DNA from: Halobacillus fulvus
GTDB taxonomy: Bacteria > Bacillota > Bacilli > Bacillales > Halobacillaceae
Assembly: GCA_004078665.1 (NCBI GenBank)
Contig: SCFO01000002.1
Location: 124,001-188,000, forward strand
Reading direction: 5' to 3'
Length of the DNA stretch: 64,000 nucleotides
The position numbers were made by a program, and so were the translations under genes. This document shows, piece after piece, positions 39,427-47,903 of the stretch. The notes under the pieces were generated by a model. It ran no database searches, was not told the origin of the DNA, and worked only from the letters and a program-made list of their open reading frames with translations. Numbering within the stretch: the first letter of the stretch is position 1; each line of letters begins with the position of its first letter.

Positions 39427-40644
39427 TTACGCGGCTTTCTTTTGCTCTGTTTTGTTGATGATTTTTGTTCCAACAAGGTCTCCCGTAACATTCAGAGCGG
39501 TAGCTCCCATACCGATGAACACATCTACAGCCGCAAGCAACGCAACTGCCTCCATCGGCAGTCCGACCTGCTGGAATACGGTTGCAATCATAATGATTCC
39601 TGCTCCAGGTACACCAGCTGTTCCTACGGAAGCGAGCACTCCAATCAATACAATTTGAAGCATAGCTTCAATCCCGAGTGGTTCACCGACGACGTTTGCT
39701 GCAAACACAGCGGAAACCGCGATACGGATTGCCGCCCCGTCCATATTGATGGTCGCTCCGAGCGGAAGACTGAATCCATAAAGCCCCTTATTGATGTCCA
39801 GCTGACGGGCCGCGTTCAATGTGACAGGCAGTGTGCCGGAACTGCTTTGGGTGACGAATGCCGTCAGCATCGGAGTTCTTGCCTGGCGGAAGAACGCTCC
39901 TGGACTGTTTTTGGTCACGAGTAGTAAAACAACGTAAAAAGCGAGCTGGACAAGAAGTCCGATATATAAGACGCCGATAAAGTTTCCGAGCGATTGGAGG
40001 GTATTCAGTCCGTTTGTTCCAACGATTTCTGCGATGATCGCAAAAATCCCGATCGGAATGAACTGCAAAATTCCTTTCATCACTGTCAGCGTCGCTTCGT
40101 TCAAGCCATCTACAAATTTGAATACATGATTTCCGACATCGCTATACTCTTTTGAAGAGCGCAAGTAGGAAATCGCAATACCGAATACGAACGCCGTGAA
40201 AATGATGCCTAACAAATTCATTTCCGCAAAGGCGGTCACAATGTTATCCGGGACGATATTCAGCAAAACGCTTGTTACACCAGGGTTTTCAGGCACTTCA
40301 AACGTCTCATCCCCAAGCGTTAGTCCTGATCCAGGACTAAATAGGCTGGCGACTGTCAATCCAACAATGATGGCCAAAGCGGAGGTTCCTAAGTAGTAAA
40401 GGAATACTTTTCCTCCCATACGGCTCAAGTTGCTAAGCTTTGTCTGATTGATTCCGACAATCAGTGTAAATAAAATTAAGGGAACGATGATGAACTGCAA
40501 TAGACGAAGCATCAAATCTCCGAGTGGGGCTAGAGCAGCGGCATCCGGTCCGAAAATAAATCCGACTGTAATACCAAGAATAAGAGCGATGGTGATCTTT
40601 TTAATGAGAGATGCACCTGTATATACCTTCCATAATGCTTTCAT
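39427..40644 (-). CDS. Dicarboxylate/amino acid:cation symporter (DAACS family)
   Basis: 405 residues, eight membrane helices plus re-entrant loops of the glutamate-transporter fold. Family motifs: TQSSSGTLPVTLNAA (hairpin HP1 serine-rich tip), INMDGAAIRIAV (TM7 NMDG), GVASVGTAGVPGAGIIM (HP2) and NVTGDLVGTKI (TM8). It takes up glutamate, aspartate or C4-dicarboxylates with Na+ or H+. Exact substrate not resolvable. Start follows AGGAGG. Single gene. Confidence 0.9.
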   Translation of the reverse strand: MKALWKVYTGASLIKKITIALILGITVGFIFGPDAAALAPLGDLMLRLLQFIIVPLILFTLIVGINQTKLSNLSRMGGKVFLYYLGTSALAIIVGLTVASLFSPGSGLTLGDETFEVPENPGVTSVLLNIVPDNIVTAFAEMNLLGIIFTAFVFGIAISYLRSSKEYSDVGNHVFKFVDGLNEATLTVMKGILQFIPIGIFAIIAEIVGTNGLNTLQSLGNFIGVLYIGLLVQLAFYVVLLLVTKNSPGAFFRQARTPMLTAFVTQSSSGTLPVTLNAARQLDINKGLYGFSLPLGATINMDGAAIRIAVSAVFAANVVGEPLGIEAMLQIVLIGVLASVGTAGVPGAGIIMIATVFQQVGLPMEAVALLAAVDVFIGMGATALNVTGDLVGTKIINKTEQKKAA

Positions 40645-40811
40645 GTTGTACCTCCTGTTGTTTATTTATCTTTAAAAACAATAATTCTGATCGATTTACT
40701 TGGAATACATTATATAAAGTAATCGATTCGTGGTTTGATGTCAAAGGGGATGCTTGGTTTCTCAAGACTAGAAAAGAGGGAAGTGTACTTGTAGAAAAGG
40801 ATGTGAGCGAT

Positions 40812-42230
40812 ATGGAAAAGAAAAGGATCGTCGTTGCGTTGACAGGTGCAAGTGGATATATTGGCCGTAATCTGTTGGAAAAGCTTGAAACCCATACCGA
40901 TGTGATTGCACTGTCTAGAAATGGGGATGCCTACCAAGATCAAAAGCATGTTACGTGGAGGTCATGTGACTTGTTCTCGATGGCTGATGCAGAAAAAGGA
41001 CTGGAAGGAGCGGACATCGCGGTTTACCTCGTTCATTCGATGATGCCATCAGCAAAGTTGACGCAAGGTAGGTTTGACGATCTTGATGTGATCCTAGCTG
41101 ATAATTTTGCTCAAGCGGCTAAAAAGCAAGGGGTGAAACGGATCATTTATTTGAGCGGCATCATTCCGAAACATGAGGAAAACCTCTCCCGTCATTTACG
41201 AAGCCGACTAGAAGTGGAGCAGGTCCTTGGATCTTACGGGGTACCCGTCACGACGATCCGCTCGGGTCTGATCGTGGGACCAAAAGGGTCATCTTTCCCG
41301 ATTTTTGCTAAGCTCGTCAAACGGCTTCCTGTGCTTTATTTGCCTAACTGGCTGAAAGAGACAAAAACGCAGCCGATTGCGCTTGAAGATGTGCTTCAAG
41401 CTCTCAATACAAGCATTGTCCGTAAAGAGGTAGAGGGGAAGGTCGTTGAAATCGGTGGACCGGAAGAGATGACGTATCAGACGATGGCAAGTCAGTTGGC
41501 AGATGTCATGAAACAAAAGATCACCATCCATTACGCTCCGTGTATGCCGATACAAGCAGCCAAGTGGGTTGTGCGCGCCGTTACGGACGCCCCTAAGGAG
41601 ATGGTCTATCCTCTTATCGAAAGTCTCCATCATTCCATGGTCGTCCATGAAGAAAATACACACGCGTTGATTGAACAGGGGGCGATCCCTTTTAAACAGG
41701 CGGCAGAGCAGGCGCTACAGTACGAAGCGGAGATTTCCAAAAAGAAAAAACCTTTTTCTCCTCCATCACGAACTGTACGCTCCGTCCAGAGGATTCCTCT
41801 TCCAGAAGGGAAAACGGCTGACCAGGTGGCCCTCCATTATGTGAAATGGCTCGAAGAAGTGCTGAATCCGTGGATTCGCACGAGGGTCGATGAGAAATAT
41901 AGTTGTCAGTTAGGACTGGGATTTTATCATAAGCCTTTGCTTGAACTCGACTATGCTAGGGATCGAAGTACGCCTGATCGTGCGCTGTATTATATTACAG
42001 GAGGCCTTTTGACTAATACAAAAGATAATATTAGAGGAAGGATGGAGTTTCGAAAAATTCCTGGTAAAAGAGAAGCAATCATTGCCATTCACGATTACAT
42101 TCCGTCTTTGCCGTGGTTTCTTTATACCAATACGCAGGCCCATATTCATTTGCTTGTCATGATGTGGTTCCGTTACCATTTGAAAGCCGTGGACAGACGC
42201 ATAACATTATCTGAACAGCAAACCCTATAA
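40812..42230 (+). CDS. NAD(P)-binding epimerase/NmrA-like protein with C-terminal DUF2867-like domain
   Basis: 472 residues. The atypical SDR N-terminal domain starts with VALTGASGYIGRNLLEKLET (Rossmann glycine motif) and continues with CDLFSMADAEKGLEGAD and VKRIIYLSGI. The C-terminal half (about 320-460; FYHKPLLELDYARD, GRMEFRKIPG) resembles DUF2867. Proteins of this layout are often called NAD-dependent epimerase or complex I-assembly-like; no substrate is known. The ATG at 40812 is chosen over upstream frame-open codons, which lie in the divergent promoter region. Confidence 0.75.
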   Translation: MEKKRIVVALTGASGYIGRNLLEKLETHTDVIALSRNGDAYQDQKHVTWRSCDLFSMADAEKGLEGADIAVYLVHSMMPSAKLTQGRFDDLDVILADNFAQAAKKQGVKRIIYLSGIIPKHEENLSRHLRSRLEVEQVLGSYGVPVTTIRSGLIVGPKGSSFPIFAKLVKRLPVLYLPNWLKETKTQPIALEDVLQALNTSIVRKEVEGKVVEIGGPEEMTYQTMASQLADVMKQKITIHYAPCMPIQAAKWVVRAVTDAPKEMVYPLIESLHHSMVVHEENTHALIEQGAIPFKQAAEQALQYEAEISKKKKPFSPPSRTVRSVQRIPLPEGKTADQVALHYVKWLEEVLNPWIRTRVDEKYSCQLGLGFYHKPLLELDYARDRSTPDRALYYITGGLLTNTKDNIRGRMEFRKIPGKREAIIAIHDYIPSLPWFLYTNTQAHIHLLVMMWFRYHLKAVDRRITLSEQQTL

Positions 42231-42264
42231 TGATTCCATCTTAATTTAAAAAGAGGTGTTTGAA

Positions 42265-42417
42265 TTGGGTAAAAAAGAAAAACAGCGTCAATTTAAAGAA
42301 AATAAAAGTCACGGAGAGCACCGAAACGGTCGCCTTGCTGCGTTTAAGAACCACAGCGTGGAATTCGGTGAAGAGCCGAACGAATACCTTGATGCACGGA
42401 ATCGTAATAAAAAGTAA
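42265..42417 (+). CDS. Small basic protein of unknown function (50 aa)
   Basis: Begins at TTG (42265), six bases after AGAGGTG: MGKKEKQRQFKENKSHGEHR, then NGRLAAFKNHSVEFGEEPNE and a basic end. Highly charged, no Cys or membrane segment. A distinct terminator-like hairpin follows. It is reminiscent of small spore- or stress-associated proteins of Bacillaceae, but I do not recognise a family. Confidence 0.6.
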   Translation: MGKKEKQRQFKENKSHGEHRNGRLAAFKNHSVEFGEEPNEYLDARNRNKK

Positions 42418-42466
42418 AAGATATGCTTTTTTAATCACACTTTAAATAAAGAGTAGTAAGTAGAGT

Positions 42467-42498
42467 AGGGGGTTGGGGATAGATTCCCGCCCCCTTAT
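42467..42498 (+). terminator. GC-rich hairpin after the 50-aa protein
   Basis: AGGGGGT-GGG pairs with CCC-GCCCCCT, followed by TTATTATG; probable terminator. Confidence 0.65.
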
Positions 42499-42570
42499 TA
42501 TGACCATATTCTCAAAAATACGCAGCGGAAGTCCCATGCTTATAGTTGCCCTGTGCATTCTTTCTCCATA

Positions 42571-42600
42571 AAAAAAAGCACTGGGCAAACAGTGCTTTTA
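42571..42600 (-). terminator. Terminator of the stress operon
   Basis: AAAAGCACTG pairs with CAGTGCTTTT; read leftward the stem is followed by a run of T, 10 bp after the YtxH-like stop. Confidence 0.88.
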
Positions 42601-42609
42601 GGTAAGAAA

Positions 42610-43092
42610 TTATGTTCTTGGATTGACTTCGACGACTTTTTCGTCGGCAGGTTTTTCTTCTGTGGCCTCCGCTGAATCCGTAAGCTCTTCTTTTGCTTCT
42701 TGAGCTTTATCACTCACTTCCTGAAGATCCTCACCAGCGTCTTTAGCCGTTTCGATGATTTCTTCGGATTCCTGTTTTATGTCTTGAACTTTCTCTTTAA
42801 TTTCCTTGCCTTGTGTATTATACACTTCTTGAATCGTAGAAATAGCCTCGTTGGCAATGGATACGACATTTCGTACTTTGGTCACGAGGTCGTCTTTCTT
42901 ACCGGAAGGATCCTGTTTGACCTCTGATGCGTATCCGGAAATCGATTCTTTTGTTGTTCTTGTTCGATCTTTCAACCGTTGTCTCTCATTAGGATCTTTG
43001 ATGAGAACAATCGCTCCGCCGATAACGGCTCCTGCTAAAAGAGCCAAAGGTAATTTACTGCCTTTCTTCTGTTTCACTGTTTGCTGTGTCAT
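42610..43092 (-). CDS. YtxH-like general stress protein
   Basis: 160 residues: short membrane-spanning glycine/alanine segment (LPLALLAGAVIGGAIVLI) near the N-terminus, then a long charged helix SGYASEVKQ...IKEKVQDIKQESEE and an acidic tail. This is the YtxH/Gp-like domain. The ATG at 43092 follows GGAGAGGAG. Last gene of a four-gene operon resembling B. subtilis ytxGH, induced by sigma-B under salt and other stress. Probably tethered to the membrane; molecular function unknown. Confidence 0.75.
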   Translation of the reverse strand: MTQQTVKQKKGSKLPLALLAGAVIGGAIVLIKDPNERQRLKDRTRTTKESISGYASEVKQDPSGKKDDLVTKVRNVVSIANEAISTIQEVYNTQGKEIKEKVQDIKQESEEIIETAKDAGEDLQEVSDKAQEAKEELTDSAEATEEKPADEKVVEVNPRT

Positions 43093-43312
43093 GATTTGTG
43101 CTCCTCTCCTTTTGGTTTTCAATGGCTGTGGCGGCTAATCTTGCTCTCGCTGCCTGAATTCTATCATAGGCTTGTTGTCCGTCCATGTACAAATTTGCAC
43201 GCTTCCGTTCGTATTTCATTTTGTAAATCGGGGTTTCTTCTTTACATTTCTGAATGACGATTCCCGCAAGAAGTCCTGTTGCAAGTCCGCCGATCCATTC
43301 CTTACTGCCCAT
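43055..43312 (-). CDS. Small membrane-associated protein (85 aa)
   Basis: Hydrophobic start WIGGLATGLLAGIVIQKC, then a basic, helical region (KMKYERKRANLYMDGQQAYD) ending in a polar tail. The gene overlaps both neighbours (11 bp upstream, 38 bp downstream), so it relies on coupled translation. Not recognised; context says envelope-stress protein. Confidence 0.65.
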   Translation of the reverse strand: MGSKEWIGGLATGLLAGIVIQKCKEETPIYKMKYERKRANLYMDGQQAYDRIQAARARLAATAIENQKERSTNHDTANSETEERQ

Positions 43313-43757
43313 GCGTCTGGCTCTCTAACTGGACAGATTTAAGCGCCTTTCTCTTCTGAACGAGGTAATAGGATAAGGCGAGCGCACCATAGATGCCTCT
43401 CCATCCCTCTTCGTTGATTTTCTGTTCGCCTTCATGCGTACTGTTTTTCATAGAATATGTCATATCCACAAGGGAAGAGGTAAGCTTTCTTGAAGATTCA
43501 CCGATATCTCCGACAATATAAAATAACGGGCTGAGTGCTCGGATTTTTTCGTTGACATCTGCAAGGGTGTCATTGCTGTTATGGAGTACGTTTGACGTTT
43601 CCTTCATAACAGAGTCGAGCTGATCCGGGAGACCATCGACCGTTTTGTTGACGCCTTTAAGGACTTCCGCTAAGTTGTTCAATGCTCTGACAAGAAAAAT
43701 GGAGACGATAGCAAACGCGATGCCTATGATCAATACACCGATTCCTAAAAAGTCCAT
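43302..43757 (-). CDS. DUF948 (YtxG-like) membrane-anchored protein
   Basis: 151 residues: N-terminal membrane helix LGIGVLIIGIAFAIVSIFLV followed by a coiled-coil/helical domain with VNKTVDGLPDQLDSV and SNDTLADVNEKIRAL repeats typical of DUF948. RBS GGAAGGA. Second gene of the operon; related to the first gene product in layout. DUF948 proteins are sigma-B-regulated in Bacillus. Confidence 0.75.
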   Translation of the reverse strand: MDFLGIGVLIIGIAFAIVSIFLVRALNNLAEVLKGVNKTVDGLPDQLDSVMKETSNVLHNSNDTLADVNEKIRALSPLFYIVGDIGESSRKLTSSLVDMTYSMKNSTHEGEQKINEEGWRGIYGALALSYYLVQKRKALKSVQLESQTHGQ

Positions 43758-43760
43758 AAT

Positions 43761-44189
43761 CTATTCCTTCCTTCCTGTGGCCGATTTTTTCGTTTTCCAC
43801 TTTAAGTATAATTCGATTGCCGCGTCTCCCCAACGCATCGCTTTGACAACCTGTTCATCTCTTTGGTTGGCTGCATGAGCAACACTTTCAGCCATTCCTT
43901 GTAACGATGTATTCACGTTTCCGACAGTGGAACCGACATTATTGATTGTGTCCACAAATCCATTGAGTGTCTGTGTTTTGTTTTCTACATCTTCTGCAAT
44001 GCGATTTGTTTTTTGTAATAAGAGTTCGGACTCAGATGTGATTCCTTGCATTTGACCTTCGATTTTATCCAGTGTTCCTGCAACGGTCGTCATCGTACTG
44101 GATGCCGCTTTCAATGTTTTGACGACGTAAATGACGAGGAGCAGGAAGGATAAAGCGATAATCAGTAAGCTTATTCCTGTTAAAGACAT
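43761..44189 (-). CDS. DUF948 (YtxG-like) membrane-anchored protein
   Basis: 142 residues: N-terminal membrane helix (ISLLIIALSFLLLVIYVVKT), then heptad-like helices (TMTTVAGTLDKIEGQMQGIT, LLLQKTNRIAEDVENKTQTL). First gene of the operon. The ATG at 44189 follows GAGAGGTGA. A sigma-B-like promoter lies about 37 bp upstream. Confidence 0.75.
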   Translation of the reverse strand: MSLTGISLLIIALSFLLLVIYVVKTLKAASSTMTTVAGTLDKIEGQMQGITSESELLLQKTNRIAEDVENKTQTLNGFVDTINNVGSTVGNVNTSLQGMAESVAHAANQRDEQVVKAMRWGDAAIELYLKWKTKKSATGRKE

Positions 44190-44225
44190 CAAACTTCACC
44201 TCTCAAATTTTCGATTTATAAACTT

Positions 44226-44251
44226 ATACCACTAATGATTTTCGGTGAAAC
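44226..44251 (-). promoter_or_regulatory. Sigma-B-type promoter of the stress operon
   Basis: On the minus strand GTTTCA (44251-44246), 14-bp spacer, TGGTAT (44231-44226), against the sigma-B consensus GTTTAA-N(12-15)-GGGTAT: one mismatch in each box. Confidence 0.55.
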
Positions 44252-44282
44252 GCTTGTTCCATTTGAAATCTCTTTTTAAAAA

Positions 44283-44566
44283 GGCTTTGTTAAACTCCGG
44301 TGTTGATGTAATAAGAGGAATTTGAATGATTGCCTCTCATTGTTAACCAAAACGTTCCTTGATGTTTCCGTTTACTTATTATGGTGAAGAGGAGCGGAAA
44401 ATGGCGAGACTCCTATGGGGAGGCAAGGGCAGGCTGTGATCCCGCAGGGCTTTAGCCCGAGGAAGCTCAGCGCCCGCCCATGGAAAGCGAGTCATTTCCC
44501 GCTCCTCTAAGCTCTGGTATGAAAAACGGAAACTTTCTACTAACAACATTAAGCTTTAACAGAGCT
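44283..44566 (+). repeat. Dispersed MITE-like repeat, full-length copy (284 bp)
   Basis: Terminal inverted repeats GGCTTTGTTAAA (44283-44294) and TTTAACAGAGCT (44555-44566), flanked on both sides by TTTTTAAAAA-like sequence that could be a target duplication. Nested inside are GTTTCCGTTT / AACGGAAAC and, at the core, AGAGGAGCGG...AAAT / ATTTCCCGCTCCTCT (44388-44508). It matches the 56065-56320 copy in reverse orientation over its whole length. No coding capacity. Confidence 0.85.
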
Positions 44567-44634
44567 TTTTTTAAAAAAAGAAACGATAGTACAGAAAAAG
44601 TGGTTATTCGACAAAGAGGTGAGTGGTATATAAA

Positions 44635-44648
44635 TGTAAACGCTTACT
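44635..44648 (+). promoter_or_regulatory. CcpA cre site upstream of glgB
   Basis: TGTAAACGCTTACT fits the cre consensus TGWAARCGYTWNCW at every position. It is about 86 bp upstream of the -35 box of the glg promoter, a position compatible with carbon-dependent activation or upstream repression. Confidence 0.75.
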
Positions 44649-44653
44649 TGGGT

Positions 44654-44699
44654 GAGTGAACATTCACTCTTAGAAATACGTGGAAAATGTACGTATTTC
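44654..44699. promoter_or_regulatory. Two palindromes between cre and the glg promoter
   Basis: GAGTGAA-CA-TTCACTC (44654-44669) resembles TetR/FadR-type operators. GAAATACGT-N9-ACGTATTTC (44673-44699) has perfect 9-bp arms. Both lie upstream of the -35, suggesting extra inputs to glycogen synthesis. Confidence 0.5.
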
Positions 44700-44733
44700 G
44701 ACAAAATTTTTCAGAAATTTTCTTCAATTACAA

Positions 44734-44762
44734 TTGTAAATAGCGACACGAAAATTTATGAT
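44734..44762 (+). promoter_or_regulatory. Sigma-A promoter of the glycogen operon
   Basis: TTGTAA (44734-44739), 17-bp spacer, TATGAT (44757-44762), about 60 bp before the glgB start codon. Confidence 0.65.
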
Positions 44763-44824
44763 AAAGATAGTAATGATTGTTTCTCATTCTATTAACATTT
44801 TATGAAGTCAGGAGTGGTGGCAGG

Positions 44825-46741
44825 ATGAATGATACAACGTTGGAACACGATATTTATCTTTTTCATCAAGGCAACCTCAGGTACAGTTACCGATTATTCG
44901 GGGCACATCCAGATATTCAGGATGGTGAAGAAGGAATTCGTTTTGCCGTTTGGGCTCCTAATGCTGAACAAATCAGTGTTGTAGGAGATTTCAACCAGTG
45001 GGATGGCCGGGCCAACCCTATGAAGAGGCTGAATGATGAGGGGATTTGGATCACCTTTATTCCCGGTTTGGAAAAAGGGACGATTTACAAGTACGAAATT
45101 TTGACTCCACACGGACATCTGCGGTTAAAATCAGATCCTTATGCTTTCTCGAGTGAATTACGTCCTGAGACGGCATCGGTCGTTTATCCGTTGAGTGATT
45201 ATACGTGGAATGACGAGGAATGGATGAAAGAGCGTCAAGCGAAAAATCTTTACGAATCCCCAATATCCATATACGAAGTCCATTTAGGTTCCTGGAAATA
45301 TATCGAGCCTGAAGTTTTTTATACTTATCGCGAATACGCTGATATGTTGATTCCTTACGTCAAAGAGCAAGGTTATACCCACATCGAATTGCTTCCGATC
45401 ATGGAACACCCCTTTGATCGATCCTGGGGATATCAAATCACAGGGTATTTCTCCACTACTTCCCGTTATGGGACTCCCGATGACTTCAAGTATTTTGTCG
45501 ACCAGTGTCATCAACATGGGATCGGTGTCATACTCGACTGGGTACCCGGACACTTCTGTAAAGATGAACACGGGTTAAGAAGGTTTGATGGGGAAGCCCT
45601 CTACGAGTATGAAAATCCTAAGAAAGCGGAAAAAACGCAGTGGGGAACGTTGACTTTTGACTTCGCCCGAAATGAAGTGCAAAGTTTCCTGACCTCCAAT
45701 GCGATCTTCTGGCTGAAGGAGTTCCACTTGGACGGCCTTCGTGTCGATGCTGTCGCCAGCATGCTTTATCTCGATTTCGGCAAGGAAGAAGGAGACTGGG
45801 AGCTCAATGAGTATGGCGGCAGGGAGAACCTAGAAGCCGTCGATTTCATCAAAAAGATGAACGAAGCCGTTTTCGAGGAAGTACCGAACGTCCTCATGAT
45901 GGCAGAAGAGTCTACCTCCTGGCCGATGGTCAGTGCGCCGACGTATATCGGTGGGCTCGGCTTCAATTACAAATGGAACATGGGATGGATGAACGACATG
46001 CTCAAGTATATGGAGATGGATCCGATTCATAGGAAGTATCACCATAACCTGATTACGTTCTCATTGTTCTATGCGTACTCTGAAAACTTTGTATTACCGA
46101 TTTCCCATGATGAAGTCGTTCATGGTAAGAAGTCGCTTTTGAATAAAATGCCGGGGGATTATTGGCAGAAGTTTGCGAACCTGCGCGCTTTCCTTGCCTT
46201 TATGTATGCCCATCCTGGTAAGAAATTGTTGTTCATGGGGGGTGAATTCGGCCAGTTCGATGAGTGGAAAGACCTGGAGGATTTAGATTGGGAACTGCTG
46301 GACTACGACGCACACCGGACGACACTGAATTACGTGAAGCAGCTTCACCAATTATACAGAGACATGCCGGCTCTATGGGAACTTGACCATAAAGGGGAAG
46401 GATTTTTCTGGATCGATCCTCACAATTATGAGCAAAGCATTGTATCATTCGCCAGAAATAGCCGCACTTCCAACGACCAATTGATCGTAGTCTGTAATTT
46501 CACTCCTGGAGTTTATCACAACTACAAGGTAGGGGTGCCGAAACACGGCTCATATAAGGAAGTATTCTCGAGTGATGCGGAACAGTTCGGAGGTTCAGGG
46601 CAGGTGAACGCCCGCCCACTAGGTACCGTGCCGGAACCTTGGCAAGGACAGGATCAACATATCACGATGACGATCCCGCCACTCGGTGTGAGCTTCTTAA
46701 AGAGAACTTCAGTATCAAAGGAGGATAATCATGAAAAATAA
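44825..46741 (+). CDS. glgB: 1,4-alpha-glucan branching enzyme
   Basis: 638 residues: N-terminal CBM48 ([20 protein letters not shown]), GH13 catalytic barrel with nucleophile Asp in [11 protein letters not shown], acid Glu in [10 protein letters not shown] and Asp in [10 protein letters not shown], and a C-terminal beta domain. It moves glucan segments to form alpha-1,6 branches in glycogen. The ATG at 44825 is used; the longer frame begins at a TTG close to the promoter. First gene of glgBCDAP; overlaps glgC by 11 bp. Confidence 0.95.
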   Translation: MNDTTLEHDIYLFHQGNLRYSYRLFGAHPDIQDGEEGIRFAVWAPNAEQISVVGDFNQWDGRANPMKRLNDEGIWITFIPGLEKGTIYKYEILTPHGHLRLKSDPYAFSSELRPETASVVYPLSDYTWNDEEWMKERQAKNLYESPISIYEVHLGSWKYIEPEVFYTYREYADMLIPYVKEQGYTHIELLPIMEHPFDRSWGYQITGYFSTTSRYGTPDDFKYFVDQCHQHGIGVILDWVPGHFCKDEHGLRRFDGEALYEYENPKKAEKTQWGTLTFDFARNEVQSFLTSNAIFWLKEFHLDGLRVDAVASMLYLDFGKEEGDWELNEYGGRENLEAVDFIKKMNEAVFEEVPNVLMMAEESTSWPMVSAPTYIGGLGFNYKWNMGWMNDMLKYMEMDPIHRKYHHNLITFSLFYAYSENFVLPISHDEVVHGKKSLLNKMPGDYWQKFANLRAFLAFMYAHPGKKLLFMGGEFGQFDEWKDLEDLDWELLDYDAHRTTLNYVKQLHQLYRDMPALWELDHKGEGFFWIDPHNYEQSIVSFARNSRTSNDQLIVVCNFTPGVYHNYKVGVPKHGSYKEVFSSDAEQFGGSGQVNARPLGTVPEPWQGQDQHITMTIPPLGVSFLKRTSVSKEDNHEK

Positions 46742-47891
46742 AGAATGTGTAGCGATGCTTTTAGCTGGGGGTCAGGGAACACGCTTGAAGTCCTTGACGA
46801 AGAAGATTGCTAAACCAGCTGTTTATTTTGGAGGGAAGTACCGGATCATCGATTTCCCTTTAAGTAACTGTACAAACTCAGGAATTGATACAGTAGGTGT
46901 TCTGACTCAATATGAACCACTGATTTTGAATGATTATATCGGAATCGGCGCCTCCTGGGATCTGGACCGAAAATTCGGGGGAGTATCTGTACTTCCGCCA
47001 TTCATGCAGGCAGAAGGAGGAGGCTGGTACACAGGTACGGCCAATGCCATTTACCGTAACCTCCAATTCCTAAATCAATATGATCCGGAGCACGTATTGA
47101 TTCTTTCCGGAGACCATATTTATAAAATGGATTACAACGCAATGCTTGATTACCATAAAGAGTCCGGAGCAGACTGCACAATCTCTGTCATCGAAGTGCC
47201 ATGGGAAGAAGCGAGTCGCTTCGGAATCATGAACACAGATGACAATGGAAGGATTACTGAATTTGATGAAAAGCCGAAGGAGCCGAAAAGCAACTTGGCA
47301 TCCATGGGTGTCTACATCTTCCGCTGGGACGTGTTGAAGCAGTATTTGATCGATGATGCAGAGAATGAGAATTCTTCCAATGATTTTGGTAAGGACATCA
47401 TTCCGTCCTTGCTTGGCGACTATAGGAAGCTGATGGCTTACACGTTCGAAGGCTACTGGAAAGACGTAGGAACAGTCAACAGCCTTTGGGAAGCAAACAT
47501 GGATCTTTTGAAAAAAGAGCCAGAGCTGAATTTGAACGATCAATCATGGCGTATTTATTCGAAGAATCCAAACCAGCCGCCTCAATATATCGCACCTTCT
47601 GCCAAAGTTAAGAATGCACTGATTAATGAAGGGTGCCGTATTAAAGGAGAAATCGACAATTCCGTTATCTTTTATGGCGTACATGTGGATGAGAACTCGG
47701 TCGTGAAGGATTCCGTCATCATGCCGGATGTGAAAATCGGTAAGAATGTCACGATCAACCGGGCGATCATTTCAAAAGGATCGGTGATTGAAGACGGCGC
47801 GGTGATCGGCGACGCATCACCAGAAAGTGAAATTACACTCGTAGCTGAAGAAGGAAGCGTTCTTGCATCCAGCTATGCTACTAATAGTTAA
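46731..47891 (+). CDS. glgC: Glucose-1-phosphate adenylyltransferase, catalytic subunit
   Basis: 386 residues. The nucleotidyltransferase motif [20 protein letters not shown], substrate motifs [10 protein letters not shown] and FDEKPKEP, and a C-terminal left-handed beta-helix are present. Makes ADP-glucose for glycogen synthase and is the rate-setting step. Overlaps glgB; glgD follows after 12 bp. Confidence 0.95.
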   Translation: MKNKECVAMLLAGGQGTRLKSLTKKIAKPAVYFGGKYRIIDFPLSNCTNSGIDTVGVLTQYEPLILNDYIGIGASWDLDRKFGGVSVLPPFMQAEGGGWYTGTANAIYRNLQFLNQYDPEHVLILSGDHIYKMDYNAMLDYHKESGADCTISVIEVPWEEASRFGIMNTDDNGRITEFDEKPKEPKSNLASMGVYIFRWDVLKQYLIDDAENENSSNDFGKDIIPSLLGDYRKLMAYTFEGYWKDVGTVNSLWEANMDLLKKEPELNLNDQSWRIYSKNPNQPPQYIAPSAKVKNALINEGCRIKGEIDNSVIFYGVHVDENSVVKDSVIMPDVKIGKNVTINRAIISKGSVIEDGAVIGDASPESEITLVAEEGSVLASSYATNS

Positions 47892-47903
47892 GAGGGGGAT
47901 TCT

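Noticed and set aside
40611-40811. Extended N-terminus of the epimerase-like protein
   Set aside because: This part overlaps the divergent symporter start and promoter region; the Rossmann motif starts right after the ATG at 40812.
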